This document shows, piece by piece, positions 57,490 to 64,000 of a stretch of DNA of 64,000 bases. Within the stretch, counting starts at the first letter, position 1, and each line of letters starts with the position of its first letter. A program made the translations under genes and the position numbers. Source of the stretch: Silene conica (taxonomy: Eukaryota > Streptophyta > Magnoliopsida > Caryophyllales > Caryophyllaceae). The stretch covers positions 1,382,399 through 1,446,398 of the forward strand of contig CM055314.2 in the NCBI GenBank assembly GCA_029255685.2. Direction: 5' to 3'. Below the pieces are notes generated by a model. That model searched no databases, was not told where the DNA came from, and was given only the letters and a program-made list of their open reading frames with translations.

Positions 57490-60400
57490 ATGAAGATGAA
57501 GAAATGGTTCAATGTTACAGGTTGTGGAGTTCAAGAAGTTAATGATAGAGGATCTATAGATGAATATAGTTTCTCTAATGGCATTCTTCCTTCTCTTGGT
57601 GCTCGTAGCAATTGTCGTGTTCTTCTCTCTCAATATACTATTTCTCCCTTTCATCCCCGTTACAGGTCTTGCTTTTTTATTCTCTTTTTTTGTTTTCATT
57701 TTCATGTTTTATTCAATTCATTTTCATGCCATGGGTTTTCTCTGTTGTTCTATTGCTTTTCTGCATTGTTGCAAATTTTGAAGTTAGGATGATTGCAAGG
57801 GACGGGTCACGGGGGTAATTACTGATTAGTAAACACAAATTCTCGTTTGTGACGGAGATATATGTCGGAAGCTTGCAATGGGTCAATTAATACTCATGTG
57901 GATGTGGGGTGTATAAGACAAAATCAGAATGTCTAGGGAGAAGCAAACTTTTCCGTCTTATTCTCCCACATGGCTAGTACTTGTCCCATCATGTGCATGT
58001 GGGACTGTGGGTGTATAAGACAAAATGAATGTCTAGGGAGAAGCAAGCTTTTCCGTCTTATTCTCCCATATGGATAGTACTTGTCCCGTCACGTGCATGT
58101 GGGTGTATAAGACAAAATCAGAATGTCTAGGGAGAAGCAAACTTTTCCGTCTTATTCTCCCATATGGATAGTACTTGTCCCGTCGCAAGCTGTGGAGGCT
58201 TGTTGGCCAACATGTTTGCAACATCCCCATTAGCAGGGATTGAATTTTAACCTCGTGATTAAGGGATGAGAGGAGCAATCAGTGCATCAAACTCACTTGT
58301 TTTATCCAAACACTTTTGAACAATACAAAAGGCCAAAGAATAGTCCGCTTTGTGCTCACTGCTTGCCTGCGTAGGGGTAATTAGTACAACATCAAGAACA
58401 TCATAGCCTTAGTCCCAAAATGATTTGGGGTCGCCTGACATGAATCATGCTTTGGAACTGCTATGGTTGGTTGAACTACAATCTCAACAAGCGAAAATAA
58501 GAAAGAAAAGGAAAAACGAAAGTGGAGTGAAACAAAATATGACATCGGGGTAATTAGTACGACCTCTCCCCCTGCTACGCTGCCATTCCATATGAAAACC
58601 ATTCTGCTAGTAAGCACGGCATTATCATCCGTTATAGCTTTAATTGGATTAAATTTCTGACTTAATGACCCTTTTATGGGTTCACTCACGAAATGGAACT
58701 GAATTATCCCATTTACCAACATGAGTATTCTTTTTTTTTTGGTGCTTAAAGAGGGGCAGAGCCCCGAAAAGAAACTAATTATTCGCTATTACATGGGGAA
58801 TAGCTACCCCAAATATATCTTCTCTAAGTATGGTGCGCAGTTCAGCATTTGGAGTTTGTTGATATTGGATAGAGGTGTTTGAGTAGACGCCACGATTAGC
58901 TAGATAATCACCTGCTCTTTTAGCTTCTTTGTAGGTATGTTCAATTCTGATTGCCCAATGAGGCTCATTCACTAACCTCCTTGCAGCGCTTGACGATAAA
59001 TTTTAAGCGCCAACATGAGTATTCTAAGTATATGGTACCTATCTTTAAGGGCCGCAGGCTTTGATTCATTTTTTTTTTTGAATAATGATACATACTTGAG
59101 CATTTTCAGTATTCCGTAGCTTACAGATCATATAACTGTGAATGTTATAAGGCGTTTCAGAAGTTAGTTTCATTTGGTTTTTGCAGAGTTGCAAATCTTA
59201 CTAATGACCCATTCTGTTTTTGACATTCTATGCAGAATATGGGAGACATTTTTGGTTCTATTGGTCTTCTATACAGCATGGGTGTCTCCATATGAATTTG
59301 GATTTCTCCAGGCCCCAATTAAAGGCCTTGCTATTGCTGATAATATTGTAAATGGATTCTTTTTCATTGACATTGTTCTCACCTTCTTTGTCGCATATCT
59401 TGATCCACAAACATTCCTCCTTATTGACGACCGTAAGAAAATTGTTTGGAAGTACCTTAGTACCTGGTTTCTTTTTGACGTCATATCAACATTTCCTTCT
59501 GAACTCGTGGAGAAAATTCTACCTCACAGTATGCAGGCTTATGGCCTCTTCAATATGCTACGTCTTTGGCGTCTACGTAGAGCTAGTAAGATGCTTGCCA
59601 GGTAACTTATTCATCCCCTTGTAATAGGAATTTGCTCTATTTTATCTAGTTGATGGTGAGCACTTACGAACTTTTACACAAATTGTTTGACAGATTAGAG
59701 AAAGATCGAAATATTAGCTACTTTTGGATACGTTGCTGTAAGCTTGTGTTTGTAAGTATACTCAAGACTTCTCCTTTCTGCTCCTCAGAAGATCCAATGC
59801 TCTATTGAATTAGCTTCTCCTCACTGCCCTTGATGGACCACAAACTCTTATGGGTTCCTCTTAAAAAATTAGAGCTAGTTCTATGCAAAAGTTTTTGATT
59901 ATAAAATATTTATAAAACATAGTTTTGAGCTAATTGTATAGAAAGATTATTGGTCTTTAATTTTTGTAACACAAAAAATGGACCCATGTCCATAAACCTA
60001 GATCCACCAATACTCACTGTAGACTTTATGTCCTGCAGGTGACTCTTTTTGCAGTCCATTGTGCTGCTTGTTTTTACTACTATATTGCGGCTCACTATCC
60101 AGACCCCAAAAAGACTTGGATTGGCGTTGAAATGGATGACTTTCACAAGGCGGATCTGTGGCTTCGCTATGTGACTTCAATATACTGGTCAATTACCACA
60201 CTCACAACAACAGGCTATGGTGATTTACACCCTGTGAATATAAGAGAAATGATCTTCGACATTTTTTTCATGCTCTTCAATCTTGGATTAACGGCCTATT
60301 TGATAGGAAACATGACAAACTTGGTGGTTCATGGGACTAGTAGAACTAGAAAGTTTGTAAGTATGCACTCTGCTGCCTCATTTTTTTACTGCAACGCTTA

Positions 60401-63400
60401 TTGCTTGTAGAATAGGGAGTTTCCGTTTATTTTTCCTTCTTAAAGTAAGCTAATTCTTTCTAATTTTAATGTTGCGAAACACTTTCTAGTATAATTTTTT
60501 GCCTTTGAAATGACTCGTTAAACTACTGTCTAAGCTTCTTTATTGTGAAGTAGAAATCAGATTATGCAAATCACGAAGTAATTTTCATTAAGGGTAATTG
60601 TCTAGAAACCTATCAGTGGTAAGGCTGGGTACATCCAACCCCTAATTTGCAATAGTCGAGAGTGCACCGACCTCCTCTTTGTTGGTATTGAGTAATGCTA
60701 CTGTTATGTTTAAAGTAAAGTACGCTACTACTTTCTTTCTGTAATTAGTTTATTTTCTTTCTGAGTTTCATACATGACTTTCATAATGGAGCTTGGTTTG
60801 AAAATTGAAAATGCTTCTCTTTATGCGGTCGTCTACGACTTTGAAAAGAGTGGCAATGTTACATTTGTATCAGGTTATAGGATTCAAAGATGTAAAGCTA
60901 ATTTATCATATGTTTTGGCCTTATGTGGAGTTATAGAGAGACACGATTCAAGCTGCTTCCAGTTTTGCACTAAGGAATCGACTTCCAGATCGCCTCCAAG
61001 AACAAATGCTTGCTCATTTGTGTCTGAAGCACAGAACTGACTCTGAAGGTTTGCAGCAGCAAGAGATTCTTGAATCACTCCCTAAAGCAATTAAATCAAG
61101 TATTTCACATTACCTGTTTTATTCGCTGCTTGATAAGGTGTATCTATTTCGTGGAGTATCAAACGACTTGCTTTTTCAGTTGGTATGTATGCACTTCATC
61201 AAGACTACATGCTTGCTAGTAATGTTTACCTTTCTCTGTATCTTGCTGTACTTCTAAAATGTGTCGATTTAAAATGTAGTATTGTCTACTGATTTTATAT
61301 CATTCCTCTTTATATCATTTTGTCTCGGTTCTCTTTAATTGATGTAATGCAAACTTAACTGATGTTGGATCATATTATGACTCGATAGTTATTTCCATTA
61401 TATCCCTCAAAATTACAATGTGTCTTTTGCGGGCTTGTCCTCGCTTGTATATGCATATGGAATGGAGCTTGCCCACGAACAGGAATGGTCGGTCTCAATC
61501 AAGACTGTACATAATCTCAACGTGGCGGAACTAGGGGGTTAGCAAGGGGAGTTACCCGAGTAATACAATTTTCTACGTTTTTTTGTCACTAATTTACCTT
61601 ATTGCATTATTAGTTCTCCCCTCTGAAAATTTTCACCAAACCTAACCAACAAATCATGGTAAACCTGGTGGAGCCAGGATTTGTAGTAAGGCGGGGGAAA
61701 AATAAGGGAGATGAACGAGTAATGTCATATGGTAAACTCAAATAATTTTTTTTTTTTAACAAAATTCAAAATTGTCATTGTCAAGCAGCGCTAACACCCC
61801 TAGCTTCACCATGGCACTCATATCATCCATATACAATGTAGCCAAAGATAAATTTGTCTCTTGTCTTTGGAAAATAATAGACAAAAATATCTTTCCAAAT
61901 CTTTAAGCTGCAAAGAAGGTTATGCATACACTGCACCTCATGTATTCGTTTAGAATTCTATCCTTCACCATGGGCATTTCTTCAAACCGTATTTGGTTAG
62001 TTGAGCCAATAAACAGACCAAATAACATAAATAAAAACTTCTGCGGCTATTCAATATGGGCTTGGTGTTATGTTTCCTGTACCATAATACCGTGATTAAA
62101 CGATATCTGTGGATGATAAGGATGTTTCTCTATAGCTTTTAATCTCATAATGTTGCTTGCATAACGCTTTATTGGTCTGATCCGTTGGGTTCCTCTGTTA
62201 CTCTTTTAATGATACTGATTTCAGTAACTTTCTGTCATATCCTCCATAAGGTTTCAGAAATGAAGGCTGAATATTTCCCTCCCAAAGAAGACGTGATTTT
62301 GCAGAATGAAGCTCCCACAGACCTGTATGTACTAGTCTCTGGTTCCATGGTGAGTATTTGAACTTAGACTGTGTTTTTCAAATACCTTTAAATCATGGAG
62401 GGAAAATTTCACAACGCAGCAGTTTCCTAGACTATAAGCTCTTTATCCATTATGCAAATGCAACCATTTGGTAGTTGTTTTAAAAGTTGTATAATAGGTA
62501 CTCCCTCCGCCCCACTCACTGTTTATCTATTCTTATTTTGGGTACCTCATTTGTTATCCTAAATATTTTGAGAATTTTTTTTATATGTAAAATGAACATC
62601 TTGGTGCCAAAAGTAACAGAGAAATGAATGGGGCGAAGGGAGTACACATGGATCCACCAGTGATCGTAAGCGCAGAGCAGAGTTTCGCATGAGGCTTTGC
62701 TGCATAATGCATACAAAAGGCTTTGTTGTGTGATGCGTACAAATGTTTTCTCTAAGTGAGAAAGATTAATTTACCTTCGAAATATTGAATCCATAATTCT
62801 TTTTACTAGATCATTGTAGCTGTCATGTTTTGGCGTCTCATTTAAGCATTTTCTTTTCAGGATCTCATCGTACACAGAAATGGAGCTGAACAGGCAAGTC
62901 TCTTAAAGATATGAGTCAATTTTTTTTTTTTTTTTTGCTAATGTCAGTGGGCAGTGGCTGTATGATAAGCTCCTATATTCTAACTCAGAAATGTATTCGC
63001 AGTATCAAAAAGATGTTAATGCAGGAGATGTCTGTGGAGAGATAGGTGTTCTTTGTTATAGACCACAGCTCTTTACAGTTCGCACAAAGAGATTATGTCA
63101 GCTTCTGCGCTTGAATCGTACTGCTTTTCTGAATTTAGTCCAGGCAAATGTTGGAGATGGAGCCATTATTATGAACAATGTACTAGAGGTAAGTATACTG
63201 GGTTCAAGACTTTTTGTTATCGCTGTTTCTTGCTCAAGTATAAATAGTCATTCTGAGCAGTAGCTAACTAATTGCCGAAATTTTAATTTCAGTTGATTCT
63301 AAATAATTGTCTAGAAATTAAAATTTGGCCCTAGTGGCGCTGATCTTTTTCTAAAGTTTAACACTCATGCTTCCTTCCAACTGGATTTTTTTTGGCAGAT

Positions 63401-63841
63401 TTTGGGTTTTGATTGTGTTACTACAAAAACTAATAATAACAGGGGGTACTAAGCAAACAAATTTCACTAAAATGTATAGTTTCGCAGAAGACCTATTGAT
63501 AAGGCAGTGTAAAAGACAATAAACACCCTAGAATGTTGAAATTTTTTGGTTGATGATTGATATACATTATTAGGATTACTTCTCTAGAGCTGTAATTCAT
63601 GTACTAACTTCTGATACTGAACATTATATGTGTGTGTGTGGGCCAGCATTTGAAAGAACAAAGTGATCCATTGATGCAATCTATTCTCCGAGATATAGAG
63701 AACATGTTAGCTCATGGTAGAATGGATTTGCCTCTCAGTTTATGTTTTGCTGCTGCGAGAGGGGATGAACCATTGCTGCAACATTTACTACGACGGGGCT
63801 CTGACCCAAATGAAGCAGACATTAATGGGCGCACTGCTCTG
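57490..63841 (+). CDS. AKT1: AKT1-type Shaker K+ channel, 3' end beyond the window
   Basis: Voltage-gated inward K+ channel of the plasma membrane. Exons: 57490-57665, 59236-59601, 59694-59751, 60039-60356, 60937-61182, 62251-62349, 62861-62893, 63003-63188, 63647-63841; phases consistent. N-terminal [13 protein letters not shown] leads into S1 ([19 protein letters not shown]), S2, S3 and the charged S4 ([20 protein letters not shown]). The pore has [15 protein letters not shown] with GYGD at residues 259-262. S6 ends [19 protein letters not shown]. The C-linker and cNBD follow ([40 protein letters not shown]), then the first ankyrin repeat ([20 protein letters not shown]). The ankyrin repeat separates it from KAT channels. 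Only the remaining ankyrin and KHA parts are outside the window. The intron after residue Q of AEQ has a GC donor. Confidence 0.95.
57833..58195. mobile_element. CGTCACAAGCTTGCGACGG-family MITE with triplicated core
   Basis: Starts ACACAAATTCTCGTTTGTGA and ends near GTCCCGTCGCAAGCT. The core GTGTATAAGACAAAAT to GGATAGTACTTGTCCC occurs three times, starting near 57909, 58011 and 58103. In AKT1-like intron 1. Confidence 0.8.
58380..58530 (+). repeat. Dispersed repeat with GCCTTAGTCCCAAAAT core, copy 3
   Basis: CATAGCCTTAGTCCCAAAAT, GATTTGGGGTCGCCTGACAT and a tail AAGAAAGAAAAGGAAAAACG. Same orientation as copies at 11090 and 18038. Confidence 0.7.
58732..59009 (-). mobile_element. 5'-truncated LINE with RNase H tail and 16-bp target duplication
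   Basis: Minus-strand frame 58775-58990 reads [20 protein letters not shown] then [11 protein letters not shown], as in the RNase H end of plant LINEs. It ends in an A run (T run 58732-58740). CCAACATGAGTATTCT flanks both sides (58716-58731 and 59010-59025), a perfect 16-bp duplication. In AKT1-like intron 1. Confidence 0.9.
61400..62220. other. AKT1-like intron 5 interior
   Basis: Contains GGCGGAACTAGGGGGTTAG and GTGGAGCCAGGATTTGTAG, words also common at the ends of plant DNA transposons (similar GTGGCGGATTTAGGG at 22368). No ends could be fixed and no coding seen. Confidence 0.3.
62501..62642. mobile_element. Stowaway MITE in AKT1-like intron 6
   Basis: CTCCCTCCGCCCCACTCACT at the left, GAATGGGGCGAAGGGAG at the right, TA at 62499-62500 and 62643-62644. 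Confidence 0.85.
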
Positions 63842-64000
63842 GTATGTGAAGCTTTCTCGTAGTTGCACAATTTTCATTATTGTTCAATAGTGGCTGAACC
63901 CAATATTTTATTAAATTGTGAACAATTTTATTAGACAAAAATTGTGAACTATAAATTTTCATCCTGAAAATTTGGCAAAATAGACAAAATATTGTAACTT

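Noticed and set aside
59269..60192. Minus-strand ORFs opposite the K+ channel exons
   Set aside because: Shadows of strongly conserved plus-strand exons.
1..64000. CRISPR arrays, prokaryotic operons or viral insertions
   Set aside because: Tandem repeats found are long, degenerate and lack spacer structure; no viral replication or capsid motifs were seen.

Overview
This window is nuclear DNA from a flowering plant, almost certainly a eudicot. The evidence is intron-rich genes of plant-specific families (TSO1-type CXC protein, Agenet/ENT protein, WSD1-like acyltransferase, Shaker K+ channel with plant cNBD and ankyrin repeat), AT-rich intergenic DNA, and many plant-type transposons (Stowaway, Tourist, MULE, Helitron, copia, SINE, LINE). 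Caryophyllales is only a guess from the style of the dispersed repeats. No prokaryotic or organellar signal was seen. Exon models were built by hand from reading frame, splice consensus and family motifs.

Layout. 1-7805 (-): TSO1-like CXC gene, 3' end outside the window. 9150-10450 (-): frameshifted DUF247 pseudogene. 12703-15324 (-): intronless spliceosome-disassembly G-patch protein (STIPL1/NTR1, TFIP11 family). 15955-16753: copia remnant. 17197-22911 (-): complete ten-exon DNMT2 tRNA methyltransferase. 26136-36576 (+): five-exon WSD1-like wax ester synthase/DGAT whose reading frame is intact although its introns hold four large transposons, including a roughly 4.2 kb Helitron. 39240-40983 (+): Agenet + ENT protein. 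45852-48474 (-): complete eight-exon RAN GTPase. 51114-56357: nearly complete MULE transposon with 9-bp target duplication. 57490-63841 (+): AKT1-type inward K+ channel, 3' end outside the window.

The host genes are unrelated housekeeping or metabolic genes and do not form a pathway. The most interesting structures are mobile. (1) The MULE at 51114-56357 has 106-bp terminal repeats with one mismatch and carries two convergent genes: a mudrA-like transposase, and a small antisense gene joining a GRF-type zinc finger, a coiled coil and a C-terminal membrane helix. (2) A Helitron inside the WSD1 intron keeps only a helicase tail, holds a roughly 468-bp tandem array, and carries a 5' gene fragment on the opposite strand. 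(3) Two long-TIR elements sit in successive WSD1 introns, one with a gene-like fragment inside. (4) A 350-bp cluster of nested palindromes lies at 50470-50820. (5) Several insertions can be proved by target duplications or by comparison with an unoccupied paralogous copy.
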